From contig NZ_SMKM01000026.1 in the NCBI RefSeq assembly GCF_004348665.1, positions 1 through 38,655 of the forward strand: 38,655 nt of DNA, in the 5' to 3' direction. The notes below the pieces were generated by a model. It saw nothing but the letters and a program-made list of their open reading frames with translations. It did no database searches and had not been told where the DNA came from. The position numbers and the translations under genes are program-made. Positions 28,619 through 36,830 of this stretch are shown piece after piece. Position 1 is the stretch's first letter; each line of letters begins with the position of its first letter. This DNA comes from Actinomadura sp. GC306 (GTDB lineage Bacteria > Actinomycetota > Actinomycetes > Streptosporangiales > Streptosporangiaceae).

Positions 28619-30570
28619 CCGGCCACCTCGCCCGTACTGATCCAGTCGTCCACGGTCCCGGGAGTCACCAGCCGGTGGACCCGCACGGGACCCGCCCCGC
28701 CCGCGCCGTGCACGCGGCCGACCGCCCGCGCCTCCACTCCGGGGTCCGGCTGCGGCTCGCAGAAGATGACCACGGACGCGCCGCCCAGGCGCAGCGGCAC
28801 CTCGACCTCGGCCAGCAGGACCGCGTGCCCCGGCGCGGCGGAGAACCGCGCCACCACGTCCGCACGCCGGGCGACCGGCGTCCGTCCGGTCACCGGCCCG
28901 AACGCATCCGCGCCGAGCGCGTCATGGACGGTGGCCAGCACGTCGGCGAAGCAGGAGAGGACCACCACCTTCACGCCGTTGGCCGCCGCCTCCCCGACCA
29001 GGTCCCGGAGCCGCCGGAGCTTTGCCGAAGCCGCGGGGACGGCGTATCCGGCGCGGCGCATCGCCGGGACGTCGCCCTCCGCGCGCCGGTACGCCGCCCG
29101 CCCGGCGTGGCTGGCCGGCACCAGCTCGTCCACATGGACGACGTCGGGCAGCTCGGCGAGGACGTCCCGGTGGTCGCGCCGCAGATGCACGGTCGCGGCC
29201 GCCGCCCGGAAGGCCCGCGCCCCCAAGGGGGTCATGTCCCAGTCGATCGGCTCGGCCGCCTCGGGGGGAAAGTGGGCGACGAGACGGCGGAAGTCCCCGA
29301 TCCGGTCGTGCAGCGGCACTCCGGTGAGCAGCATGACGTCTTCCGTCTCGTGGCACAGGCGGGTGACGGACGTCGCGCGGCGCGTCCCGCGGTTCGCCGT
29401 GCGGTGCGCCTCGTCCACCACGAGCATCCCGAGCCCGCCGGGAGGCATGCGCAGCTCCGGCAGCGAATCCAGGCGCGTGACGGCGATGCCGCCGAGGCGG
29501 AACCACTCCCTCACCCCTTGGCGGCCCGGCTCAGGATGCGCCGTGATCGAGCTGCACGCGTTGATGTCGCGGACCCAGCCGGGCACCAGGCCCCCGGGGC
29601 ACGCCACCAGGAAGTGCGTCGCGCCCTCGGCCCGCCGGTGCGCGATGGCGGCGATCGCCTGGACGGCCTTCCCGAGCCCAGGCTCGTCGCCGAGGATCAC
29701 CCGCCGCTGGAGGAGCGCGAAGCGTGCCCCGAACGACTGGTAGTCCCGCAGCGGCACCCGCAGGAAGGTCTCGTCGAGGGGCTGCGCCCGGACCCGGCCC
29801 GCCAGACGGGCCGGCAGGAAGCCCTCGGCGGGCAGCTCCTCCCGCCCTGACGACTCCGCCAGTACGGCGCGGTAGTCGCCCGCACGGCGCTCATGGTCAC
29901 GCCACGCCTCGTCCGCCCGGACGTAGGGGCCCAGCAGATCCGGCGACCACAGCAGCGCGGTGTCCGGATCGTCCAGCAGCTCCGCCAGCCGGGCGACCGC
30001 CTCCCAGCCCGCCGCCCGCGCGAACTCCGGCCGGAACATCCGCCGCGGCCAAGTCACGGCCCGGGCGCCGGCCAGCAGGGGGCCGGCCTCCCCGTCCACC
30101 CGCTCGGCCACCACACGGGCGCGCGGCAGGTCGGGGCTCGCGTTCACCAGCCGGTACAGCGCGCGCACCAGCGGCGTCGCCGCCTCGTCCCGCGCGCCGA
30201 TCTCGATGCGCAGGTCCGGTGCCCGCTCCGCCGCGCTCCTCAGCCGCCACGCCGCCATGTACAGCCGCTCCGCCGTCAGCCGCCCGACGCCCCGCAGCAG
30301 CCGCAGCCCCTCCGACGTGGAGTCGAGGACGTCCGCGACGCTGACGAGCTCCGCACCCCGCACCGCGGCGAACCGCACCGGCCCGTCCCCGAGCTCCTTG
30401 AGCCGCGTGACCGGAACGTTTTCGAGCCGCCGCCGCGCCGCCGTCCTCCGCAGCGGCTCGGCCGCCTTCTCCACGGCCCCACGGGCCGCCGAGTACTCAG
30501 AGACCAGCAGGGACGCGGCTCGACGCAGCGCTTCACCGTCCCGCAGGACGCGCCGCACACGCTTCCTCAT
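28615..30570 (-). CDS. SNF2-family paralogue with ruined ATPase motifs (predicted inactive)
   Basis: 651 residues, colinear with the downstream SNF2 gene: N-terminal HhH (LLRGVGRLTAERLY), middle region and a full-length SNF2 core. Key residues are lost. Walker A reads GDEPGLGKA, so K301 remains but the Mg-binding Thr is Ala302 and the preceding Met is Pro. The TGTPMENR motif is LTGVPLHDR. The QAGGVGLNLQAAS segment is EVEVPLRLGGAS. The arginine-finger motif QAIARAHRMGQ is EARAVGRVHGAGG. DEAH (near 386) is kept. It should bind poorly and not hydrolyse ATP, yet the frame is open throughout and has GGAGG 6 bases before ATG 30570. A role as a regulatory or structural partner of the active paralogue is inference; a decaying duplicate is the alternative, since long open frames persist by chance at this G+C. 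Confidence 0.85.
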   Translation of the reverse strand: MRKRVRRVLRDGEALRRAASLLVSEYSAARGAVEKAAEPLRRTAARRRLENVPVTRLKELGDGPVRFAAVRGAELVSVADVLDSTSEGLRLLRGVGRLTAERLYMAAWRLRSAAERAPDLRIEIGARDEAATPLVRALYRLVNASPDLPRARVVAERVDGEAGPLLAGARAVTWPRRMFRPEFARAAGWEAVARLAELLDDPDTALLWSPDLLGPYVRADEAWRDHERRAGDYRAVLAESSGREELPAEGFLPARLAGRVRAQPLDETFLRVPLRDYQSFGARFALLQRRVILGDEPGLGKAVQAIAAIAHRRAEGATHFLVACPGGLVPGWVRDINACSSITAHPEPGRQGVREWFRLGGIAVTRLDSLPELRMPPGGLGMLVVDEAHRTANRGTRRATSVTRLCHETEDVMLLTGVPLHDRIGDFRRLVAHFPPEAAEPIDWDMTPLGARAFRAAAATVHLRRDHRDVLAELPDVVHVDELVPASHAGRAAYRRAEGDVPAMRRAGYAVPAASAKLRRLRDLVGEAAANGVKVVVLSCFADVLATVHDALGADAFGPVTGRTPVARRADVVARFSAAPGHAVLLAEVEVPLRLGGASVVIFCEPQPDPGVEARAVGRVHGAGGAGPVRVHRLVTPGTVDDWISTGEVAG

Positions 30571-30689
30571 CTCGCGCCTCCGCCGGACATGATGCCAGCC
30601 GCCACCGTCAAAGCGGACGAATCGGCCCGGACGGGCGGCCGCACGGAAGAAGGTGCGGCGGTGGAAGCGACCGCCACCCGTAGCGGAAC

Positions 30690-30730
30690 GCCGAGGGGCC
30701 CGGCGGCACACGGCCGCCGGGCCCCTCGGC
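30690..30730. terminator. Strong intrinsic terminator of glnA1
   Basis: Perfect 18-bp stem (GCCGAGGGGCCCGGCGGC with its complement) and 5-base loop, 11 bases after the glnA1 stop. There is no U-tract, as is common in actinomycetes. It separates glnA1 from the SNF2 pair downstream on the same strand. Confidence 0.85.
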
Positions 30731-30741
30731 CCCCGAGACTC

Positions 30742-32166
30742 TTAGATGTCGTAGTACATCTCGAATTCGTGCGGGTGGGGGCGGAGGCGGATCGGGTCGA
30801 TCTCGAACTCGGTCTTCATCGTGATCCAGGTCTCGATGAGGTCCTGGGTGAAGACGCCGCCCTCCAGGAGGTAGTCGTGGTCGCTCTCCAGGGCCGCGAG
30901 GACCTCGCCGAGCGAGCCGGGGACCTGCGGGATGGCGCGGGCCTCCTCGGGCGGCAGCTCGTACAGGTCCTTGTCGACAGGCTCCGCGGGCTCGATCTTG
31001 TTCTTGATGCCGTCCAGGCCGGCCATCAGCATCGCCGAGAAGGCGAGGTAGGGGTTGCAGGACGGGTCCGGCACGCGGAACTCGACGCGCTTGGCCTTCG
31101 GGTTCGAGCCGGTGATCGGGATGCGGATGCAGGCCGACCGGTTGCGCTGCGAGTACACCAGGTTGACCGGGGCCTCGTAGCCGGGGACCAGCCGGTGGTA
31201 GCTGTTCACCGTCGGGTTGGTGAAGGCCAGCAGCGACGGCGCGTGCTTGAGCAGGCCGCCGATGTAGTAGCGCGCGTTGTCGGACAGGCCCGCGTAGCCG
31301 ACCTCGTCGTAGAACAGCGGCGCGCCGTCCTTCCACAGGGACTGGTGGCAGTGCATGCCGGAGCCGTTGTCACCGAAGATCGGCTTCGGCATGAACGTGA
31401 CGGTCTTGCCGGCGGCGCGCGCGACGTTCTTGACGATGTACTTGTAGAGCATCAGCTGGTCGGCCGAGTTCAGCAGGGTGTCGAACCGGAAGTCGATCTC
31501 GGCCTGCCCGGCGGTGCCGACCTCGTGGTGCTGCATCTCCACGTGGATGCCGGACTTGAGGAGCTGCGTCACCATCTCCGAGCGCAGGTCGGTGTAGTGG
31601 TCCATCGGCGGGACGGGGAAGTAGCCGCCCTTGTACGGGGGCTTGGCGCCGAGGTTGCCCCCGGGCTCCTCCCGGCCGGTGTTCCACGCGCCCTCGACCG
31701 AGTCGAGGTAGTAGTAGCCGGCGTTCGCCTTGGTCTCGAACCGGACGTCGTCGAAGATGTAGAACTCGGCCTCGGGCCCGAAGTAGCACGTGTCGGCGAT
31801 GCCGGTGCCGCGCAGGTAGTCCTGCGCCTTCTTCGCCACGTTGCGCGGGTCGCGGCTGTACGGCTCACCCGTCAGCGGGTCGTGGACGAAGAAGTTCAGG
31901 TTCAGGGTCTTGTGCTGGCGGAACGGGTCGATCACGGCGGTCGACGGGTCCGGGAGCAGGAGCATGTCCGACTCGTGGATCTCCTGGAAACCGCGGACCG
32001 ACGAGCCGTCGAACATCAGCCCCTCGGTGAAGACGCTCTCGCCGAAGCTCTCGACGGGGAACGTGAAGTGCTGCATCTTGCCCGGCAGGTCCACGAACCG
32101 GCAGTCGACGAATCGCACATCTTCGTTCCGGATATAGCTCAGAACCTCGTCGGCGCTGCTGAACAT
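30742..32166 (-). CDS. glnA: Glutamine synthetase type I
   Basis: 474 residues; makes glutamine from glutamate, ammonia and ATP as a dodecamer in the cytoplasm. Signatures: FDGSSVRGF, metal-site [63 protein letters not shown] and [17 protein letters not shown]. The adenylylation loop [11 protein letters not shown] holds the tyrosine modified by GlnE, whose gene is 7 kb away on the other strand. The ATG at 32166 has AAGGAGG 4 bases upstream. Upstream are a four-box GlnR operator and a TANNNT promoter, so transcription is expected to rise under nitrogen limitation. It corresponds to GlnA1 of M. tuberculosis by the loop and by neighbouring RDD/DUF4191/lipA genes. The glnA name covers the same gene. 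Confidence 0.98.
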   Translation of the reverse strand: MFSSADEVLSYIRNEDVRFVDCRFVDLPGKMQHFTFPVESFGESVFTEGLMFDGSSVRGFQEIHESDMLLLPDPSTAVIDPFRQHKTLNLNFFVHDPLTGEPYSRDPRNVAKKAQDYLRGTGIADTCYFGPEAEFYIFDDVRFETKANAGYYYLDSVEGAWNTGREEPGGNLGAKPPYKGGYFPVPPMDHYTDLRSEMVTQLLKSGIHVEMQHHEVGTAGQAEIDFRFDTLLNSADQLMLYKYIVKNVARAAGKTVTFMPKPIFGDNGSGMHCHQSLWKDGAPLFYDEVGYAGLSDNARYYIGGLLKHAPSLLAFTNPTVNSYHRLVPGYEAPVNLVYSQRNRSACIRIPITGSNPKAKRVEFRVPDPSCNPYLAFSAMLMAGLDGIKNKIEPAEPVDKDLYELPPEEARAIPQVPGSLGEVLAALESDHDYLLEGGVFTQDLIETWITMKTEFEIDPIRLRPHPHEFEMYYDI

Positions 32167-32199
32167 CCAGCCTCCTTGGGGCGCTTCTTGGCTTATCGC

Positions 32200-32205
32200 A
32201 GGCTA
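32200..32205 (-). promoter_or_regulatory. -10 box of glnA1
   Basis: TAGCCT on the minus strand. A start about 7 bases downstream (near 32193) leaves a leader of about 27 bases with the AAGGAGG ribosome site and puts the GlnR operator centre near -41. Confidence 0.5.
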
Positions 32206-32215
32206 TGGCGGTGCC

Positions 32216-32253
32216 GTTTCCCGGCCGTGTCTCATATGTTTCCGCTGTGTTAC
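32216..32253 (-). promoter_or_regulatory. Four-box GlnR operator upstream of glnA1
   Basis: On the minus strand, 5' to 3': GTAAC - 6 bases - GAAAC - 6 bases - GACAC - 6 bases - GAAAC. The first pair matches the actinobacterial GlnR consensus gTnAC-n6-GaAAC exactly and the second differs at one position; the 11-base period is kept throughout. Two GlnR dimers should bind side by side. Confidence 0.8.
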
Positions 32254-32305
32254 GGGTGGCATGCCCGTCCGCGGCGGCCGGATCCGGGGCACCGGGGGGA
32301 CCGGA

Positions 32306-32311
32306 TAGCGT
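32306..32311 (+). promoter_or_regulatory. -10 box of the RDD gene, leaderless
   Basis: TAGCGT, then 7 bases (AGGGGCC), then ATG 32319. Confidence 0.55.
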
Positions 32312-32318
32312 AGGGGCC

Positions 32319-32801
32319 ATGAGCAGTGGCAAGGCGAAGGCGGGCGGGCCGCGGTGGACGCAGACGTGGCTGACCGGGGCGCGCTCGGCCGGCGCGGACC
32401 TCGGCGATCCGGGTGAACGGCTCGGCCTCCCCGTCAGCGGCAGCGGCGCCGTCGCGTCCTACGGCCGGCGGCTCGTCGGGCTGTTCGTCGACTGGGGCCT
32501 GTCGATGCTCGTCGCGAGCCTGTTCGCGCGCTCGCTCGGCTGGGACCCGTCCCAGCGCAGCACGTGGACGCTGGTCGTCTTCGCGATCCAGGCGTGGCTG
32601 CTGACCGCGCTCATCGGCACGACGATCGGCAAGCGGCTGTGCGGCATCCGCGTCGCCCGCCTGGACGGCCGCCCCGTCGGCCTCGGCTGGTCGCTGGTCC
32701 GGACGGTCCTGCTCGTGCTCGTCGTCCCCGCGCTGCTCTGGGACCGCGACCACCGCGGCCTCCACGACCGCGCCGCCAACACGGTCGTCGTCAACATCTG
32801 A
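32319..32801 (+). CDS. RDD-family membrane protein
   Basis: 160 residues. After a 45-residue polar N-terminus, SYGRRLVGLFVDWGLSMLVASLF carries the Arg and Asp-Trp of the RDD motif at the start of TM1. A second hydrophobic segment (VFAIQAWLLTALIGTTIGKRLCGIRV) and a third (SLVRTVLLVLVVPALLW) follow, ending in DRDHRGLHDRAANTVVV, the usual RDD C-terminus. Transport functions have been proposed for some RDD proteins but this short form has none established. ATG 32319 is chosen because of the -10 box 7 bases before it and because the upstream extension is low quality. It is divergent from glnA1 and convergent with the DUF4191 gene; M. tuberculosis has an RDD/DUF4191 pair beside glnA1 (from memory). 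Confidence 0.9.
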   Translation: MSSGKAKAGGPRWTQTWLTGARSAGADLGDPGERLGLPVSGSGAVASYGRRLVGLFVDWGLSMLVASLFARSLGWDPSQRSTWTLVVFAIQAWLLTALIGTTIGKRLCGIRVARLDGRPVGLGWSLVRTVLLVLVVPALLWDRDHRGLHDRAANTVVVNI

Positions 32802-32813
32802 CCCCGGAGACGA

Positions 32814-32841
32814 GAAAGCGCCCCCGGCCGGGGGCGCTTTC
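32814..32841. terminator. Bidirectional terminator between RDD and DUF4191 genes
   Basis: A perfect 28-base palindrome, GAAAGCGCCCCCGG with its complement, gives A-rich and T-rich flanks on both strands and lies between two convergent genes. Confidence 0.88.
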
Positions 32842-32849
32842 CTCGTGTC

Positions 32850-33545
32850 TCAGCGCATCTTGGGCTTGGGGCCCTTGGGCATCTTGACGCCCTTCGGAAT
32901 CGGACCCTTCGGCATCTGCATCGAGCGGGGGAGCGCCTGCAGCCGGTCGTTCAGCTCGGCCACCTGCGGCTTCTTCAGGTTGCGGGGCAGCTTCATCAGG
33001 TGGCGCTGCAGCTTGTCCACCGGGATCTGGCCCTCGTCGTCCCCGACCTGCACGTCGTAGATCGGCACCTGCTGCGCGGCGCGGGACAGCCGCTTCTTCT
33101 CGGCGCCGAGCAGCGGGCCGACGCGGTTGCGCGGCCCCTCCGAGACCAGCACCACGCCGGGGCGGCCGACCGCGCGGTGCACCATGTCGAGGTTGCGGTT
33201 GCCGCTGACGGCCTCGGTGATCGTCCAGCCGCCGCGCATGTTCTGCAGGATCGCGAGGGCGGCGCCCGGCTGCCCGGCGATCGCCTTGTACTGCGCGCGC
33301 TGCGCGAGCTGCCCGAACACGATCATGCCGACCGCCAGCGCGACCAGCACCCCCATCGGGATGAAGAACCACAGCTGGCCGAATACCAGCCCGATGAGGA
33401 TGACGACGACCAGGGCGCCGATCGCCGACGCGAACACGATCGGCAGGGCCTTCGGGTCGGCCTTGCGGAGCAGCTGGGCGACCATGCGGATCTGCTTGAA
33501 ACGGCCCGGACGCTCCTGGGCCCCGTCCGTGGGCTTTTTCGACAT
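32850..33545 (-). CDS. DUF4191 membrane protein
   Basis: 231 residues. A basic cytoplasmic start, then two adjoining transmembrane segments (about 38-60 and 63-80), then a soluble C-terminal domain with GQPGAALAILQNMRGGWTIT, HRAVGRPGVVLVSEGP and VPIYDVQVGDDEGQIPV, the DUF4191 pattern. The tail is rich in Lys, Pro and Met (MPKGPIPKGVKMPKGPKPKMR), with a KGP-type repeat. Function is unknown. The position between lipA and the glnA1/RDD genes is conserved in actinobacteria, as I recall for Rv2219. The ATG at 33545 follows a TATCCT -10 box by 7 bases. lipA lies 36 bases upstream on the same strand. Confidence 0.9.
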   Translation of the reverse strand: MSKKPTDGAQERPGRFKQIRMVAQLLRKADPKALPIVFASAIGALVVVILIGLVFGQLWFFIPMGVLVALAVGMIVFGQLAQRAQYKAIAGQPGAALAILQNMRGGWTITEAVSGNRNLDMVHRAVGRPGVVLVSEGPRNRVGPLLGAEKKRLSRAAQQVPIYDVQVGDDEGQIPVDKLQRHLMKLPRNLKKPQVAELNDRLQALPRSMQMPKGPIPKGVKMPKGPKPKMR

Positions 33546-33552
33546 GAATCCA

Positions 33553-33558
33553 AGGATA
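33553..33558 (-). promoter_or_regulatory. -10 box of the DUF4191 gene, leaderless
   Basis: TATCCT, then 7 bases, then ATG 33545 on the minus strand. This gives the gene its own promoter inside the lipA-DUF4191 gap. Confidence 0.6.
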
Positions 33559-33581
33559 GTCGCGCCGCGGCGGTCGCGCGT

Positions 33582-34511
33582 TCAGCCCTCGCGCGCCTCG
33601 ATCGCCTGCTTGTACAGCCGGCCCGCGCGGTAGCTGGACCGGACGAGCGGCCCCGACATGACGCCCGCGAAACCGATCTCCTCGGCCTCGGCGGCCAGCT
33701 CCACGAACTCCTCGGGCTTCACCCACCGCTCGACCGGGTGGTGGCGGGGGCTCGGCCGCAGGTACTGGGTGATCGTGATGAGCTCGCAACCGGCCGCGTG
33801 CAGGTCGCGCAGGGCCTGGGAGACCTCCTCGCGGGTCTCGCCCATGCCGAGGATCAGGTTGGACTTGGTGACCAGGCCGTCCTCGCGCGCCATCGTCAGG
33901 ACGTCGAGGGAGCGCTCGTAGCGGAACCCGGGCCGGATCCGCTTGAAGATCCGCGGGACGGTCTCGACGTTGTGCGCGAGGACCTCCGGGCGGGCGGAGA
34001 AGACCTCGGCGAGCTGCTCGGGCACCGCGTTGAAGTCGGGGATCAGCAGCTCGACGCCGCAGCCGGGGACCGCCGCGTGGATCCGCCGGACGGTCTCGGC
34101 GTACAGCCAGGCCCCGCCGTCGTCCAGGTCGTCGCGGGCGACACCGGTGACGGTGGCGTACTTCAGGCCCATCGTGGCGACGGACTCGGCGACGCGGCGC
34201 GGCTCGTCCCGGTCGAGTTCGGCCGGCCTGCCCGTGTCGATCTGGCAGAAGTCGCAGCGCCGGGTGCACTGGTCGCCGCCGATCAGGAACGTGGCCTCCC
34301 GGTCCTCCCAGCATTCGAAGATGTTGGGGCAGCCGGCCTCCTGGCACACGGTGTGCAGGCCCTCGGACTTCACCAGCCCGCTGAGCTCGCGGTACTGCGG
34401 GCCCATCTTCAGCCGGGTTTTGATCCACTCGGGCTTGCGCTCGATCGGGGTCTGGCTGTTGCGCGCCTCGACGCGCAGGAGCTTGCGTCCCTCAGGTGTC
34501 ACCGTCGTCAC
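33582..34511 (-). CDS. lipA: Lipoyl synthase
   Basis: 309 residues; a radical-SAM enzyme that inserts two sulfurs into octanoyl groups on E2 and related lipoyl domains. The auxiliary cluster motif [12 protein letters not shown] (CX4CX5C) and the radical-SAM motif CTRRCDFC (CX3CX2C) are both intact, followed by [42 protein letters not shown] and LMVLGMGET-type segment [12 protein letters not shown]. The C-terminal [12 protein letters not shown] is typical, including the Arg-Ser-Ser-Tyr that ligates the auxiliary cluster. GTG 34511 is selected because TACGCT lies 7 bases upstream; the longer frame from ATG 34613 adds 34 low-quality residues. Its product acts on octanoyl domains made by LipB (35245-35937), with a DUF1877 gene lying between them on the other strand. 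Confidence 0.98.
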   Translation of the reverse strand: MTTVTPEGRKLLRVEARNSQTPIERKPEWIKTRLKMGPQYRELSGLVKSEGLHTVCQEAGCPNIFECWEDREATFLIGGDQCTRRCDFCQIDTGRPAELDRDEPRRVAESVATMGLKYATVTGVARDDLDDGGAWLYAETVRRIHAAVPGCGVELLIPDFNAVPEQLAEVFSARPEVLAHNVETVPRIFKRIRPGFRYERSLDVLTMAREDGLVTKSNLILGMGETREEVSQALRDLHAAGCELITITQYLRPSPRHHPVERWVKPEEFVELAAEAEEIGFAGVMSGPLVRSSYRAGRLYKQAIEAREG

Positions 34512-34518
34512 GGCACCC

Positions 34519-34524
34519 AGCGTA
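34519..34524 (-). promoter_or_regulatory. -10 box of lipA, leaderless
   Basis: TACGCT on the minus strand, then 7 bases, then GTG 34511. Confidence 0.6.
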
Positions 34525-34706
34525 CGTCGCGATCCCGGGTCCGGCACATCGGCCGCCGCGGGGCTCAATGGCGTATCGGAGCGATCTCGAACGTATGACA
34601 GTACCCCGTTCACCTCGCCGATTCGCGTGTTTCCGCCATGTCCAACAGCTGATCTCTCTAGGGTGACTCCCTGTCGTCACGCAACAGCGTTAGCAGGAGG
34701 ACCGCC

Positions 34707-35216
34707 GTGGGTCTGGCAATGTCGTACCTCAGGGTGCCGCCGGTGCTGGAGGGGGAGCCCGACCCCGGCCGGGTCGCCCGCCACATCTTCGGCGCCGCCG
34801 ACTGGCGCCGGCGCGGCGCGGCGGAACTGTTCGATCTCGGCTGGGCGTGGCAGGCGGTGCACTACCTCGTCACCGGCGACCCGTGGGACGGGCGGCAGCC
34901 CGAGGCCGACCTGGTGTGCGGCGGGCGGCTGCTCACCGAGGACGGCGCCGACGAACTGGGCATGGACGTCATCTACCTCGCGCCGGACCGGGTCAAGCCG
35001 GCCGCCGACCACCTGGCCGCGACGCCGTTCGCGCAGATCGCCGGACGGTACGACCCGGCGGCGATGGGCCGCGCGGGCGTGCAGGACGCGGGGAGGCTCG
35101 ACGGCGCCGCCCGCGACAGGGTGCTCAAGCCCGCCTACGAGGGGCTGGCCGCGTTCTTCGGGGCCGCCGCCGCCCAGGGGCAGGCCGTGTACAAGGTGAT
35201 GGCCCCCGAGGGCTGA
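34707..35216 (+). CDS. DUF1877 (YfbM-like) protein
   Basis: 169 residues, no membrane segments. LGWAWQAVHYLVTGDPWDG, then CGGRLLTEDGADELGMDVIYLAPDRVKPAADHLAAT and a C-terminal YEGLAAFFGAAAAQGQAVYKVM helix follow the DUF1877/YfbM order, whose function is unknown. GTG 34707 is preferred because of AGGAGG at 34695-34700, 6 bases upstream; an ATG at 34719 is also possible. It sits on the plus strand between lipA and lipB, which are both on the minus strand, so it interrupts what is often an adjacent lipB-lipA pair. A TAGGGT -10 candidate at 34661-34666 would leave a short leader. Confidence 0.85.
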   Translation: MGLAMSYLRVPPVLEGEPDPGRVARHIFGAADWRRRGAAELFDLGWAWQAVHYLVTGDPWDGRQPEADLVCGGRLLTEDGADELGMDVIYLAPDRVKPAADHLAATPFAQIAGRYDPAAMGRAGVQDAGRLDGAARDRVLKPAYEGLAAFFGAAAAQGQAVYKVMAPEG

Positions 35217-35223
35217 GCCGCCG

Positions 35224-35242
35224 GGCCGCCGGGGCGGCGGCC
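35224..35242. terminator. Hairpin between DUF1877 and lipB
   Basis: GGCCGCC / GGCGGCC stem with 5-base loop lies between two convergent stops. No T-run. Confidence 0.5.
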
Positions 35243-35244
35243 GC

Positions 35245-35937
35245 TCAGGCGCCCAGTTGCGCCGTCGTGCGGTGGAGGGTCGCCACCGCGCCGAACGCGG
35301 CGGCGAGGTGCCGCTCGACCACCGGGACGACCTCGGCGACCGGCACGTCGCGGCCCAGTTCCCGGCTGAGGCTGGTGGACCCCGCGTCGCGGATCCCGCA
35401 GGGGACGATCTTGTCGAACCAGCCCAGGTCGTTGTCGCAGTTGAGCATGAACCCGTGCATCGCCACGCCGCGCGCCACCCGGATCCCGATCGAGCCGATC
35501 TTGCGGTTCGGGGTGCCGGACACCCACAGGCCGCTGTGCCCCTCCACGGTGACGGTCTCCAGGCCGAGCTCGGCGCAGACGTCCATCATCATCCGCTCCA
35601 GCAGCCGCACGTAGCCGACCACGTCCTTCGGGTCGTCCAGCCGGACGATCGGGTAGCCGGTCAGCTGCCCCGGGCCATGCCAGGTGATCTTGCCGCCGCG
35701 GTCCACGTCCACGACCGGGGCGCCGGGGTCGCCGAGCGGGCGGTCGAGCGCGCCGGTGCGCCGCCCCGCGGTGTAGACCGGCTCGTGCTCCATCAGCAGG
35801 ACGGTGTCGGGGACGGCGTCGTCGACCCGCAGCGCGTGGGTGCGCTTCTGCAGCTCCCACCCGTCGGCGTAGGGAACGGCCGCCGTGCCGAACCCGGCGT
35901 GCACCACCACCAGCTCGCGTACGTCCACATCGCTCAC
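35245..35937 (-). CDS. lipB: Lipoyl(octanoyl) transferase
   Basis: 230 residues; moves octanoate from acyl carrier protein to lipoyl domains. Family blocks in order: [64 protein letters not shown] with the catalytic Lys (in RKIG), and [14 protein letters not shown] with the nucleophilic Cys that carries the acyl group. The Lys/Cys pair is the LipB dyad. GTG 35937 is set by the TAAGCT -10 box 7 bases upstream, itself just after the peptidase E gene's stop, so lipB has its own leaderless promoter. Product feeds LipA and the E2 at the right edge. Confidence 0.97.
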   Translation of the reverse strand: MSDVDVRELVVVHAGFGTAAVPYADGWELQKRTHALRVDDAVPDTVLLMEHEPVYTAGRRTGALDRPLGDPGAPVVDVDRGGKITWHGPGQLTGYPIVRLDDPKDVVGYVRLLERMMMDVCAELGLETVTVEGHSGLWVSGTPNRKIGSIGIRVARGVAMHGFMLNCDNDLGWFDKIVPCGIRDAGSTSLSRELGRDVPVAEVVPVVERHLAAAFGAVATLHRTTAQLGA

Positions 35938-35944
35938 ACGAGCC

Positions 35945-35950
35945 AGCTTA
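35945..35950 (-). promoter_or_regulatory. -10 box of lipB, leaderless
   Basis: TAAGCT on the minus strand, then 7 bases, then GTG 35937. Confidence 0.6.
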
Positions 35951-35971
35951 TGCCCTCGCGGGGGCGCGGCC

Positions 35972-36709
35972 TCAGAGTTCGGCGAGGAGGCGGGGCTGCA
36001 GCCGGTGCTCCTTCGCCGTCCCCGGCCCGTCCGGCTCGACGCGGTAGGCGCCGGCCTCGCGCCGGTAGGAGACGGCCTGCACGAACTCGGTGCCGACGTA
36101 GTGCAGCCCGACGGCCTCGTCGGCCGCGTACCCGCCCGGCAGCGACCCCTCGCCCACGAGCTGCTGCAGCAGCGGGCGCCGCTGCGGGTCGCTGTCGTAG
36201 TGCACCCCGCAGGAGAACGGCAGGAAGCCGAGGCCGTCGGTCAGCGGGCGGAGCTGCGGCCCGTACGAGTCGGTGTTGCCGCCGACGTGCCAGCACAGCG
36301 CGCCCGCGCTCTGCCCGGACAGGACGACGCCCTCCTGCCACGCCTCGCGCATGATCTCGTCCAGGCCGTGCAGCCGCCACAGCGCCAGCAGGTTCGCCAC
36401 GCTGCCGCCCGACACGTACACGAGGTCCTGGGTGAGCAGGTGCGCCCGGATGTCGGGCACGTTCGGCATGGGGAACAGGGACAGGTGGCTGACCTCGGCG
36501 TCCAGCGACGAGAACGCGGCGTAGAAGCGCGCGACGTACTCGGCGCCGTCGCCCACGGCCGTGGTGAGGAAGCAGACCCTCGGCCGGTCCTGGCCGGTCA
36601 GGTCGAACGCGTAGCGCAGCAGCGGGCTCGGGGTGAGGCCCTCCCTGCCGTCCGGCACGAACGTGCCCCCGCCGATCGCGAGAATGTGCGGCTGTCCGTC
36701 GGTGCTCAT
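35972..36709 (-). CDS. Peptidase E-like S51 serine peptidase
   Basis: 245 residues of the PepE/cyanophycinase family. [10 protein letters not shown] opens it, [17 protein letters not shown] forms the flap region, and [17 protein letters not shown] holds the nucleophile Ser in the GxSAG elbow, followed by [17 protein letters not shown] with the catalytic His and [14 protein letters not shown]. coli PepE cleaves Asp-X dipeptides; specificity here is unknown, and cyanophycinase-type action cannot be excluded. It is cytoplasmic: no signal peptide. ATG 36709 has AGGAGGG upstream, so unlike its neighbours it is translated with a classical ribosome site; a TACGGT-like -10 lies about 35 bases upstream. 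It ends 22 bases before the lipB -10 box. Confidence 0.9.
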   Translation of the reverse strand: MSTDGQPHILAIGGGTFVPDGREGLTPSPLLRYAFDLTGQDRPRVCFLTTAVGDGAEYVARFYAAFSSLDAEVSHLSLFPMPNVPDIRAHLLTQDLVYVSGGSVANLLALWRLHGLDEIMREAWQEGVVLSGQSAGALCWHVGGNTDSYGPQLRPLTDGLGFLPFSCGVHYDSDPQRRPLLQQLVGEGSLPGGYAADEAVGLHYVGTEFVQAVSYRREAGAYRVEPDGPGTAKEHRLQPRLLAEL

Positions 36710-36830
36710 TCACCCTCCTGCGCGGCCGAGTTCTCTCAATGTCACCGTATGGCCACCGAACGGGAGCGGCCGGGACTTTGACGATTCTTGGGACTGACTG
36801 GACTCGCGGGGCTCACACGGCGCACAGGGT

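Noticed and set aside
30571-30741. Possible small gene between glnA1 and the SNF2 pair
   Set aside because: Only the glnA1 terminator and a ribosome site for 30570 are visible.
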